64,000 bases of DNA from Novosphingobium flavum (lineage in GTDB: Bacteria; Pseudomonadota; Alphaproteobacteria; Sphingomonadales; Sphingomonadaceae): positions 82,809-146,808 of the forward strand of contig NZ_JACLAW010000012.1 of assembly GCF_014230315.1 (NCBI RefSeq), read 5' to 3'. Made by a program: the position numbers and the translations under genes. Every line of letters starts with the position of its first letter. The stretch's first letter is position 1. Below the pieces are notes generated by a model, which worked only from the letters and a program-made list of their open reading frames with translations, ran no database searches and was not told the DNA's origin. Shown here piece by piece: positions 26,662 through 34,714 of this stretch.

Positions 26662-27102
26662 ATGAAGCGGACTTCTCTCGGCCTTGCTCTCGGCCTTGGC
26701 TTCCTCGCGCTCGCCGCCGCCGGGGCGGGGGCTGCCCTTGCCGCCGCCGCGCAGCCTGCGCCGCGCCTGCTCTATTCCGAAAGCCAGGCCGCCGAAGGCG
26801 CCCGGGTCTACGGCATGCGCTGCGCCATGTGCCACGGCCGGCAGCTCGAAGGGACGCTGGAAACCCCCGCGCTCACCGGCAAGTTCGTCGCCAACTGGGC
26901 GGGCCGTCCGGTCGGCGATCTCTACGACTATCTCGGCCGGGCCATGCCGCAGTTTGCCCCGGGCAGCCTCCCGCCGGAAGAGGACGCCAAGGTCATTGCC
27001 TATATCCTCAAGGCCAACGGCTATCGCCCGGGCGGCGCCCCGCTGCCGGCCGACAGTGCTGCCCTTGGGCGGATCGATCTGCCCGCGCCCGGCGCGCCGT
27101 AG
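26662..27102 (+). CDS. Class I c-type cytochrome, exported
   Basis: The 146-residue protein has a signal or anchor sequence (1-30), a haem site CAMCH (Cys54, Cys57, His58) and a likely axial Met in GRAMPQFAPG. It begins 3 bases after the flavoenzyme gene, which makes a shared transcript and a redox partnership very likely. It would accept electrons from the reduced flavin in the periplasm and pass them to the respiratory chain. Confidence 0.88.
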   Translation: MKRTSLGLALGLGFLALAAAGAGAALAAAAQPAPRLLYSESQAAEGARVYGMRCAMCHGRQLEGTLETPALTGKFVANWAGRPVGDLYDYLGRAMPQFAPGSLPPEEDAKVIAYILKANGYRPGGAPLPADSAALGRIDLPAPGAP

Positions 27103-27436
27103 GGCCCCCTCGGGCCTGACCGGCGCGCCTGCTGCGCCTGCACAGACGGACGGGACGAATCGCCCATCGCCGCAACTCGTGACCGCGCGGTCAAGCCGGA
27201 CCAAAGTTCAGTCAGGCTGCGGAATTGGCCGCAAGGTGCCGGGACTCGCGAAAATCGCGGTCTGAAAACAGGGTGTTACGCCGGGCTTGTAGTGGGGTGT
27301 TGCCAGTATCGTTTGCAGGTGTGTCGCAGTTTCGTCCACCTCCGGGTGCGATCGGCCCTTGCCAATGTGAATTTTGCGTTGCAGCATGATACGGAACCAA
27401 GAACGGCGCGGGCACCAGCGCCGGGGGCGCAAATTC
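27103..27436. other. Non-coding region with a second TGC-rich site
   Basis: These 334 bases contain no gene I can support. The notable element is TTTTGCGTTGCAGCATGAT at 27372-27390, which matches copy 1 at 25221 in 16 of 19 positions and ends 46 bases before the kinase start. No terminator with a T-run is evident after the cytochrome gene. Confidence 0.5.
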
Positions 27437-29110
27437 ATGACAGCGATCGAACTGCCAATCGAACAGAACGGGCCGATGCGGCGCCTGCCGCTCTCACCCG
27501 GCAGGGTCGAGCGGCTGGGCTTTTTCGGCACGGTGATGGCCTGCCTCGTCCTCGTGATCCTGACCATGGCCGAAGTGGGCTACGAAGGCGACGATACCGC
27601 CTTCCACGTGCTCGACGTGCTGGCCCTGATCGTCATCGGCGTGGCCGCGACGATGACTCACCGCGCCTTCCGCATCCAGCAGGAAAGCCAGCTCGCCGCC
27701 TCGCGCGCCATCGCCGAGGCCGAGCGCTTCCGCGCCGCCCAGATCGCCAACCTGGCCAAGAGCCGCTACCTCGCCAACGTCAGCCACGAGATCCGCTCCC
27801 CGCTCAACGCCATCTACGGCTATGCCCAGCTGGTCGAGCGCGACGAGGGCGTGAGTGCGAAAGAGGCGGCGAAAGTGATCCGCCGCTGCGCCGAACACAT
27901 GACCAGCCTGGTCGAAGGCCTGCTCGATGTTTCGCAGGTCGAGCACGGGGTCCTGCGCGTGCGCAGCGAGGACGTGCGCTTCGGCCAGTTCCTCGAACAG
28001 ATCGTGTCGATGATGCGCCCGTCTGCCGCGGCCAAGGGGCTGGACTTCGTCTATGCCCCGCCGGCCCGGCTGCCCGAAGTGGTGCGGATGGACCCGAGCC
28101 GCCTGCGCCAGGTCCTGATCAACCTCATATCCAACGCGATCAAGTACACCGATCGCGGCGAGGTCCGCTTCGCCGTGCGCTATTCCGGCCAGATCGCCAG
28201 CTTCGAGATCGTCGATACCGGCCCGGGCATCGCCCCCGAAGAGCTGGAGCGCGTGTTCCATCCGTTCGACCGGGGCGATGATGCCGGCAAGCAGAAGATG
28301 CCCGGCGCGGGGCTCGGCCTGTCGATCTCGCGCGCGATCGTCGACATCCTCGGCGGCACGCTCGAGGTGGAGAGCGAGCCCGGCCAGGGCACCTGCTTCC
28401 GGGTGCGGATGATGCTCGGCGAAGTGGCCGGCAGCCTTGAGAAGGCCAGCAGTCCCGTCCGCCATTCCGGCTACGAGGGCGCACGCCGCTCGATCCTGGT
28501 GGTCGACGACGAAGCCGAGCAGCGCGACCTGCTCGAACGCCTGCTGGTCGGGCTCGGCTTCGCGGTCAACGCCGTCCCCAATGGCGAGACCGCGCTGACC
28601 CTCGCGGGAGCCCGCCGCTTCGACCTTGCCATACTCGACATCTCGATGCCGGGCATGTCCGGCTGGGAGGCCGCGCTGGGCCTGCGTGAAATGGGCGGGC
28701 CGGACCTGCGCATCCTGATGCTGTCCGCCAATGCCTCGGAATTCCACCGCCCCGAATTCCATCACCCGGTGCACGACTTCTTCCTGACCAAGCCGGTCGA
28801 TTTCGCGGTCCTGACCGAGACCATCGGCGGCCTGCTCGAACTGAGCTGGAAGGTTGAGCAGCCGCGCGAGGACCTGCCCCACATCGCCTCGCCCGCCGCC
28901 ACCAGCGCGCTGGGCCAGGAAGCCTGCGATCACCTCGACCGGCTGCGTGAACTGTTGCGCATCGGCTATGTTCGGGGCATCGAGGCCGAAATTCGTCAGC
29001 TCGGCGAAACCGGGGGTGCCGCACAGGAGCTGGCCGCCCGGCTGTTCGGCTGCCTTGATCGTTTCGACCTGGCCGGGATGCGCCGCTTGCTTGAAGAGGA
29101 GGTCGCCTGA
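27437..29110 (+). CDS. Membrane-bound hybrid sensor histidine kinase
   Basis: The 557-residue protein has two N-terminal membrane segments (about 28-45 and 57-75). The HisKA domain has its phosphoacceptor in NVSHEIRSPLNAI (about 115), and the HATPase domain contains NLISNAIKYT, DTGPGIAPEE and GAGLGLSISRAI. A receiver domain has Asp in LDISMPGMSG (about 400), and a C-terminal helical region of about 100 residues follows. ATG 27437 is chosen for the GGGGG sequence about 9 bases upstream. Its stop overlaps the start of the LuxR-type regulator (TGATG), so the two form one phosphorelay unit. The periplasmic loop is short, so the signal may be membranous or cytoplasmic. Confidence 0.9.
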   Translation: MTAIELPIEQNGPMRRLPLSPGRVERLGFFGTVMACLVLVILTMAEVGYEGDDTAFHVLDVLALIVIGVAATMTHRAFRIQQESQLAASRAIAEAERFRAAQIANLAKSRYLANVSHEIRSPLNAIYGYAQLVERDEGVSAKEAAKVIRRCAEHMTSLVEGLLDVSQVEHGVLRVRSEDVRFGQFLEQIVSMMRPSAAAKGLDFVYAPPARLPEVVRMDPSRLRQVLINLISNAIKYTDRGEVRFAVRYSGQIASFEIVDTGPGIAPEELERVFHPFDRGDDAGKQKMPGAGLGLSISRAIVDILGGTLEVESEPGQGTCFRVRMMLGEVAGSLEKASSPVRHSGYEGARRSILVVDDEAEQRDLLERLLVGLGFAVNAVPNGETALTLAGARRFDLAILDISMPGMSGWEAALGLREMGGPDLRILMLSANASEFHRPEFHHPVHDFFLTKPVDFAVLTETIGGLLELSWKVEQPREDLPHIASPAATSALGQEACDHLDRLRELLRIGYVRGIEAEIRQLGETGGAAQELAARLFGCLDRFDLAGMRRLLEEEVA

Positions 29111-30030
29111 TGCAGGGTCCGGGTCGCACCGATACCGTGCTTGTGATTGATGATGAGCCCGATACCCTGCGGATGCTGACCGCGGTGCTGGAAGCCGCGG
29201 AAATCTCGGTTCTGGTCGCCACGTCAGGTCAGGGCGCGCTTGATCTGCTTGGTCACATCATCCCCGACCTGATCCTGATCGACGCGGTCATGCCCGGGCT
29301 CGACGGGTTCGAGACCACGGTGCGGATCAAGGCCAACCCGGCCTGGGCCGGGGTGCCGGTGATCTTCATGACCGGGCTGACCGAGAGCGAGCACGTGGTC
29401 GAGGCTTTCGAGGTCGGCGGGACCGACTATGTGCGCAAGCCGGTCAACCATTCCGAACTGCTCGCCCGCCTGCGCGTTCACATGGCGCAGGGCCGGGCGA
29501 TGCATGCCAGCGTCGCCTCGCTCGATGCCACCGGCCGCCAGATGGTCGCCACCGACCGCAACGGCAACCTTCTGTGGTGTACCCCGGGCGCCGAACAGGT
29601 GATCGATCGGGTCGCGGGCGGCTGGAACCGTGCGGCCGGCGCTCTGCCGGCAGCCTTGCGCGATCCTGTCGGCAATCTCCTCGCCCGGCCGGACCTGTCC
29701 GGCGCCACGACCCGCATCGACCTGCGCGGCGCGGGCTCGCTCGAACTGGTGGTCGTGGCGCAATACCGCGAGAACGAGGTGCTGATCCGCCTCAACGAGC
29801 TTAACCCCGAGCGGGACGTCCTGCGCCTCGGCGAACGGCTCGGCCTGACCCAGCGCGAGTCCGAGGTCCTGCTCTGGGTGAGCTATGGCAAGGCCAGCAG
29901 CGACATTTCGCTGGTGCTCGAGATATCCCCGCGCACTGTGCAGAAACACCTTGAGCGGATCTACGAGAAGCTGGGCGTCGAGACCCGCTCCGCCGCCGCC
30001 GCCATCGCGATCCGCGCCATCGGGCAGTAA
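29110..30030 (+). CDS. Response regulator, receiver plus LuxR-type DNA-binding domain
   Basis: The 306-residue protein has a receiver domain (1 to about 120; acceptor Asp in LILIDAVMPG near residue 57, Lys in VRKPV). A middle region (about 130-235) resembles a degenerate sensor module. The C-terminal LuxR helix-turn-helix contains LTQRESEVLLWVSYGKASSD and ISPRTVQKHLERIYEKLGV. It is translationally coupled to the hybrid kinase upstream. It probably controls the adjacent receptor, RidA and amine-oxidation genes, judged by position alone. Confidence 0.9.
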   Translation: MQGPGRTDTVLVIDDEPDTLRMLTAVLEAAEISVLVATSGQGALDLLGHIIPDLILIDAVMPGLDGFETTVRIKANPAWAGVPVIFMTGLTESEHVVEAFEVGGTDYVRKPVNHSELLARLRVHMAQGRAMHASVASLDATGRQMVATDRNGNLLWCTPGAEQVIDRVAGGWNRAAGALPAALRDPVGNLLARPDLSGATTRIDLRGAGSLELVVVAQYRENEVLIRLNELNPERDVLRLGERLGLTQRESEVLLWVSYGKASSDISLVLEISPRTVQKHLERIYEKLGVETRSAAAAIAIRAIGQ

Positions 30031-30037
30031 GCAGCGG

Positions 30038-30076
30038 GAAGCCGGAGCCGGCGGGCCTCGCCCCGGCTCCGGCTTC
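30038..30076. terminator. Bidirectional hairpin between convergent genes
   Basis: A perfect 14-base stem (GAAGCCGGAGCCGG with CCGGCTCCGGCTTC) lies 8 bases after the response regulator and 10 bases from the end of the RidA gene. There is no T-run on either side, so termination may be only partial. Confidence 0.6.
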
Positions 30077-30085
30077 GGCTTCGGC

Positions 30086-30598
30086 TCACTCCTTCTTGGC
30101 GGCGATCGCCTCGATCTCGATCAGGAAGTTCGGGCCGACCAGGTTGGCCACCTGAAAGGCGGAGCGCGCAGTGGTCGAGGGGTTCTCGGCCGTGCCGAAG
30201 AACTGCTTGAAGCCCTCGTTCACCCCGGCGAAGTCGATCTTGCCCAGCTTGGGATCGGCGGCGATGAACAGGGTCATCTTGACCACGTCGCCCATGGCAT
30301 AGCCGCGCCCCTCGAGGATCTTCTTGATCTTGCCGAGCACGCTGATCGTCTGGACCTTGGAATCGCCATAGTCGTCGATCGACTTGATCTCGCTCATCGG
30401 CTTGGCCGGATCGATCGGCGAGGGGAGCTGGCCCGAAACGAAGATCATGTCGGTGCCGGCCTTCACATCGGCGGCATCGAGGATGAAGGCGGCGGGGTTG
30501 GACTTGATCTTGGTCACCTGCGCCTGCGCGAGAGCGGGCAGGGCCAGCGCGGCGAGCCCGGCGCCAAGGGTCAGGGCAAACTTTTTCACGGGCACCAT
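30086..30598 (-). CDS. RidA-family protein with signal peptide
   Basis: The 170-residue protein is a RidA/YjgF-type fold carrying an N-terminal signal peptide (about 1-26, ending ALAQA). The fold is recognised from MIFVSGQLPSPID, GDVVKMTLFIAD-like strands and the C-terminal ARSAFQVA with Arg145, the residue that defines active imine deaminases. RidA proteins hydrolyse reactive enamines/imines made by amine or amino-acid oxidation. Export to the periplasm is unusual for the family and fits the nearby Tat-exported flavoenzymes. GAGGGA at 8 bases upstream supports ATG 30598. It is divergent from a TonB receptor. Confidence 0.88.
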   Translation of the reverse strand: MVPVKKFALTLGAGLAALALPALAQAQVTKIKSNPAAFILDAADVKAGTDMIFVSGQLPSPIDPAKPMSEIKSIDDYGDSKVQTISVLGKIKKILEGRGYAMGDVVKMTLFIAADPKLGKIDFAGVNEGFKQFFGTAENPSTTARSAFQVANLVGPNFLIEIEAIAAKKE

Positions 30599-30933
30599 CG
30601 GTCTATTCCCTCGGTCTGGGAGGGCGACGGATTTCTCCGGAAAATCCGGCATTCCCGCGCCCCCACGGTTAGCCTCCAAAGCCTAGGGCAAGCGCCCGCC
30701 AGACTGATACGCAGATCGGCGTATGGCTCGAAAAGGCCCGATAAGGTCGATTGCAAGGGTCAGGAGCGAGTCCGGAAAAAGAGAAGATTTTCCGGCCCGG
30801 TCCGAGAAGTTGAGGCAACGAAAACACCGGGCAGCAGCGGACGTCGTCGGAATGAGCCGGGGCGACGCGGCAAAGCCCGAAGATCAGGGTAGGCAAGCTG
30901 AAAGGCGCGAAAACATAGGGGGGTTACACCTAT
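30599..30933. other. Divergent intergenic region between RidA and TonB receptor
   Basis: These 335 bases separate two divergent genes and must hold both promoters. I do not see a convincing palindromic operator or a coding sequence. The receptor end carries GGGGGG at 30918-30923 as a ribosome-binding site, followed by TTACACCTAT just before the ATG. Confidence 0.4.
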
Positions 30934-33567
30934 ATGTCGCGTTTCTCCAGGATTCACGCCGCAGCACTGGCCGCTACGAGCGCAATCGCGCTGACCGGCT
31001 TCGCGTCCGTCGCTCACGCCCAGGCGGTCGAAGCGGCGGCTGACGCCCCGGCCGAAGCTGCCGGCTCGGAAATCATCGTCACCGGCACCCGCGCCTCGGG
31101 CCAGCAGGCAGCCAATTCCGCCGCACCCGTTCAGGTGCTGTCGCAGGATGCGCTGACTCACGTCGCCCAGCCGAACCTCAACCAGGCCCTGACCCAGCTG
31201 GTCCCCTCGTTCCAGGCCCAGACCCAAGGCACCGACATGGCGAGCTTCTCGCTCTCGGCCCGTCTGCGCGGCCTTTCGCCCAACCACACCCTCGTCATGG
31301 TCAACGGCAAGCGCCGCCACGCCAACTCGATCCTCCAGGTCATCAACGGAGCCTTCGGCGGTTCGGCCGCACCGAGCATCGACCTGATCCCGCCGGACAT
31401 CGTCAAGCGCATTGAAGTGCTGCAGGACGGTGCCGCGGCGCAATACGGTTCGGACGCCATCGCTGGCGTCATCAACATCATTCTCAAGTCCGACACCGAA
31501 GGCGGCGCGATCAAGCTCAACGCCGGCCAATACTACGACGGCGAAGGCCGCACCTACAGCGTCAGCGGCAATTTCGGCATGAAGGTGGGTGAAAGCGGCT
31601 ATCTCGATTTCTCGCTGTTCCATCGGCGCAACGAAGTCACCACGATCGGCGATGGCCAGCTTTCGGTCGTCAACTATAACGGCACCCCAGTTACGGTCAC
31701 CGGCGCCAATGCCGCGCTCCAGCCCTACTACACGGCGCTTGCCAATAACGGCGGCACAGCCAACATCAATGGCGGCCAGCCCGCTTCGCAGCTGACTCTC
31801 GGCTTCTACAACGCCGGTTATGATTTCGGCGATGTCCAGTTCTACTCCTTCGGTGACGTTTCGTACCGCCACGGCGATGCTCTGCAGGGATACCGGACGC
31901 CCAATCGCGTCTGCGCAACCAGCAGCAGCACGAACCCGATTGTTCCGACCTCATGCTACGCCGACACCTACATCTACGGCATGGTCCCGCACATCGAGGT
32001 CAACCAGAACGAGTTCTCGCTGACCAACGGCTTCAAGGGCACCGCCGGCGGCTGGGACTGGGATCTGGCTGGTTCCTACTCGGAAGACGTGGCAAAGATC
32101 TACACCACCCATTCGGCCAACGTTTCGCTGTTCCAGGCGACCGGCCAGACGCCCAGCTACTTCTACGACGGCATGTTCAAGTTCACCCAGTTCGTCGGCA
32201 CGCTCGACCTGCGCAAGCAGTTCGAACTTGGCATGGCTGAACCGCTGACCTTCGCTGCAGGCGGTGAAATCCGCCGCGAAACCTACACGATCGGCGCTGG
32301 TGACGCGATGAGCCTCTACAAGGAAGGCGGCCAGTCCTTCCCAGGCTATGCCCAGAGCGACGCGGGAACCACCCGCCGCACGGCCAAGGCGATCTATGTC
32401 GATTTCGCCGCCAAGCCCGTGGAAGGGTGGTCGGTCGATCTGGCCGGACGCTACGAGCACTACAGCGATTTCGGCGATACCGCGATCGGCAAGCTGACCA
32501 CGCGTTATGACTTCAGCCCGGCCTTCGCGCTGCGCGCCACCGTTTCGACCGGCTTTCGCGCCCCATCGCTGCAGGAAGGCAGCTATTCGGCCACCAACGT
32601 CGGCCCGACCAGCGCCACCCTGCAGCTCGCGCCGGGTTCTGCGGGCGCACTCAAGGCCGGGTTCTCCTCGCTCAAGCCGGAAAAGTCGCTCAACCTCTCG
32701 GCCGGCGTTGTGCTGCGCCCGATCCCGCGCCTGACAGTCACCCTCGACGGCTACTACATCAAGATCCGCGACCGGATCGTCTCGTCGGGCACGATCACCG
32801 GCCAGACCTATGTCTCGCTGACCGCTGCGCCGAAGCAGAACACCGCGATCATCAACGGCCAGAGCGCCTATGATCTGGTTCAGGCGGTGATTGCGGCGAG
32901 CGGCAAGTCGATCGATCCGACCGTGGTCCAGTACGGTTCGCTTTCGATCCAGACCTACACCAACGGCATCGACACCGAGACCACCGGCCTCGAACTCGCC
33001 GCCCGCTATCCGGTTGATCTGTCCTTCGGCTCGCTCGATCTCTCGCTTGGCGCGAACTACAACACGACCAAGGTTATCGCCAACCGGCTTGGCTCGCTGT
33101 TCAACGCTTCGGCACGTCAGACCATCGAATCGGCCAGCCCGAAGACGAAGGTCAATGTCGGCGCCCTGTTCAAGAGCGGCAAGTTCACCGCCAACCTGCG
33201 CGCCAACTACTACAGCAAGACCATCAGCTACGTTCAGCCCAACGGCGCCTACACCGGGCCCAAGGACATCGAGAACACCTGGGATATCGCAGAGGTCAAG
33301 CCGGCAGCGATCTTCGATATCGAACTGGGCTATGACGTGACCTCGTTCATGAACCTGGCGATCGGTGCCAATAACCTGTTCAACAAGAAGCCCGAAGTGC
33401 CTGGATTGGTGTCCGACTACACAACTGGCACCAACGCTACCACCAAGTACGTCAACGGCGCCTCGCCTTACATCAACGGCCAAGGCACACTGAACGCGCC
33501 CTATACCTTCGGCCCCTATGGTTCGAACGGCGGTTACTACTACGCCCGCGCGACCTTCAAGTTCTGA
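30934..33567 (+). CDS. TonB-dependent outer-membrane receptor
   Basis: The 877-residue protein has a signal peptide ending VAHAQ and a TonB-box-like EIIVTGTRASGQQ. Plug motifs include GLSPNHTLVMVNGKRRH and LQDGAAAQYGSDAIAGVIN, and the barrel ends with ARATFKF. The GLSPNHTLVMVNGKRRHANS plug type is common among sphingomonad receptors. Its codon third positions look slightly less GC-biased than those of neighbours. Flanked by two exported RidA genes and followed by an amine oxidase, it probably imports a nitrogenous substrate. Confidence 0.93.
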   Translation: MSRFSRIHAAALAATSAIALTGFASVAHAQAVEAAADAPAEAAGSEIIVTGTRASGQQAANSAAPVQVLSQDALTHVAQPNLNQALTQLVPSFQAQTQGTDMASFSLSARLRGLSPNHTLVMVNGKRRHANSILQVINGAFGGSAAPSIDLIPPDIVKRIEVLQDGAAAQYGSDAIAGVINIILKSDTEGGAIKLNAGQYYDGEGRTYSVSGNFGMKVGESGYLDFSLFHRRNEVTTIGDGQLSVVNYNGTPVTVTGANAALQPYYTALANNGGTANINGGQPASQLTLGFYNAGYDFGDVQFYSFGDVSYRHGDALQGYRTPNRVCATSSSTNPIVPTSCYADTYIYGMVPHIEVNQNEFSLTNGFKGTAGGWDWDLAGSYSEDVAKIYTTHSANVSLFQATGQTPSYFYDGMFKFTQFVGTLDLRKQFELGMAEPLTFAAGGEIRRETYTIGAGDAMSLYKEGGQSFPGYAQSDAGTTRRTAKAIYVDFAAKPVEGWSVDLAGRYEHYSDFGDTAIGKLTTRYDFSPAFALRATVSTGFRAPSLQEGSYSATNVGPTSATLQLAPGSAGALKAGFSSLKPEKSLNLSAGVVLRPIPRLTVTLDGYYIKIRDRIVSSGTITGQTYVSLTAAPKQNTAIINGQSAYDLVQAVIAASGKSIDPTVVQYGSLSIQTYTNGIDTETTGLELAARYPVDLSFGSLDLSLGANYNTTKVIANRLGSLFNASARQTIESASPKTKVNVGALFKSGKFTANLRANYYSKTISYVQPNGAYTGPKDIENTWDIAEVKPAAIFDIELGYDVTSFMNLAIGANNLFNKKPEVPGLVSDYTTGTNATTKYVNGASPYINGQGTLNAPYTFGPYGSNGGYYYARATFKF

Positions 33568-33576
33568 TCCAGCGCG

Positions 33577-33605
33577 AAGGGGCGGCCTTACGGGCCGCCC
33601 CTTTT
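33577..33605 (+). terminator. Rho-independent terminator
   Basis: A perfect 11-base stem (AAGGGGCGGCC with GGCCGCCCCTT) has a 5-base loop and runs into TTTT. It lies between the TonB receptor and the second RidA gene, so readthrough into the amine-oxidation genes is probably limited, or those genes have their own promoter. Confidence 0.85.
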
Positions 33606-33643
33606 CACTTCCCCAGACCACATATCCGGAGAGGTTCCCTCCC

Positions 33644-34147
33644 ATGAAGCACGTCCTCGCCACCACGCTGGCCCTCGCCGCCGCGCTCGCTGCCGGCACC
33701 GTCTCCGCCAAGACCGCCCCGGCCCCCAAGCCCATGGTCGAGCGCACCGGCGCGCCCACCGGCGTCATCGCCAGCACCGCGCTGGTCCCGGTCGGGGCCA
33801 AGATCCTCTATCTCTCGGGCTCCACGGCCTCGCCGGTCGATCCGGCCAAGCCTGACGAGTTCGGCGATACGGCCACCCAGACCAAGTCGATCCTGACCAA
33901 GATGAAGGCTTCGCTTGAAGCCATGGGCTGGTCGATGGGCGACATCGTCAAGATGAACGTCTTCCTCGTCGGCACGCCCGAAACCGGCGGCAAGATGGAC
34001 GCGGCGGGCATGAACGGCGTGTTCAAGACCTTCTTCGGCACGCCCGAGCAGCCGGGCAAGCCGACCCGCTCCACGGTCCAGGTGGCCGCGCTCGGCCGTC
34101 CGACCACGCTCGTCGAGATCGAGGCGATCGCCGCCAAGGCGCCCTGA
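33644..34147 (+). CDS. RidA-family protein with signal peptide
   Basis: The 167-residue protein is a second exported RidA-type protein, with a signal peptide (about 1-22, ending VSAK). Family strands LYLSGSTASPVD, GDIVKMNVFLVG and TRSTVQVAAL are visible, with the key Arg142 retained. A GGAGAGG ribosome-binding site lies 8 bases before ATG 33644. It is followed by cytochrome c and a Tat-exported flavin amine oxidase, so it is well placed to hydrolyse the imine product. It differs from the first RidA in sequence, so this is not a recent duplication. Confidence 0.88.
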   Translation: MKHVLATTLALAAALAAGTVSAKTAPAPKPMVERTGAPTGVIASTALVPVGAKILYLSGSTASPVDPAKPDEFGDTATQTKSILTKMKASLEAMGWSMGDIVKMNVFLVGTPETGGKMDAAGMNGVFKTFFGTPEQPGKPTRSTVQVAALGRPTTLVEIEAIAAKAP

Positions 34148-34224
34148 TCAATCGCGCGGCTGCGGGGGCGGGCCTTCGGGTCGCACCAGCCTCGTCCCCG
34201 CAGCGGCGCCGCCAAGGACCCGGA

Positions 34225-34668
34225 ATGACCACCAGCAAAGCCGCCCGCGCCGTCCTTCTCGCTGCTGCCCTTGCCATGGCGGCAGGCGGCACGCTCAAGG
34301 CGCAGGACACCGCGGGCAACAAGAGCGCGGTCCAGGTCTCGCCCGAGGGGCAGGAAGTTTACGAGCAGATCTGCCAGGCCTGCCACATGGCCGATGCCAA
34401 GGGCGGCGGCGGGGCCGGGGCGGTGATCCCGGCACTGGCCGGCAATCCAAAGCTGGCCGACAAGGACTATCCGATCACCCTGCTGCTCAAGGGCCGGGGC
34501 GGAATGCCGTGGATGACCGACATCCTCACGCCCGAGCAGATGGCCGCCGTGGTCAACTACGTGCGCGGCCACTTCAATTCCTATCCCGGCGTCGTGACTG
34601 CGGCCGACGTCAAGCGCGTCGCCACCGGCCCGGCCCCGGTGAGGGACTGCGACACCTGCGGCAAATGA
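34225..34668 (+). CDS. c-type cytochrome, exported, with extra C-terminal CxxC
   Basis: The 147-residue protein has a signal peptide (about 1-27) and a haem site CQACH (Cys50, Cys53, His54). A possible axial Met lies in GGMPWMTD. The protein ends with RDCDTCGK, a CxxC (142, 145) lacking the following His, so it cannot be a normal second haem site. It lies 47 bases before the flavin amine oxidase. By analogy with the NicA2-CycN pair, in which a cytochrome c is the electron acceptor of an exported amine oxidase, it is probably the acceptor. Confidence 0.87.
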   Translation: MTTSKAARAVLLAAALAMAAGGTLKAQDTAGNKSAVQVSPEGQEVYEQICQACHMADAKGGGGAGAVIPALAGNPKLADKDYPITLLLKGRGGMPWMTDILTPEQMAAVVNYVRGHFNSYPGVVTAADVKRVATGPAPVRDCDTCGK

Positions 34669-34714
34669 GCCGCGCGCCTGCCCATGCGGCGGGGCATTTT
34701 CAGGGGGACCATTG

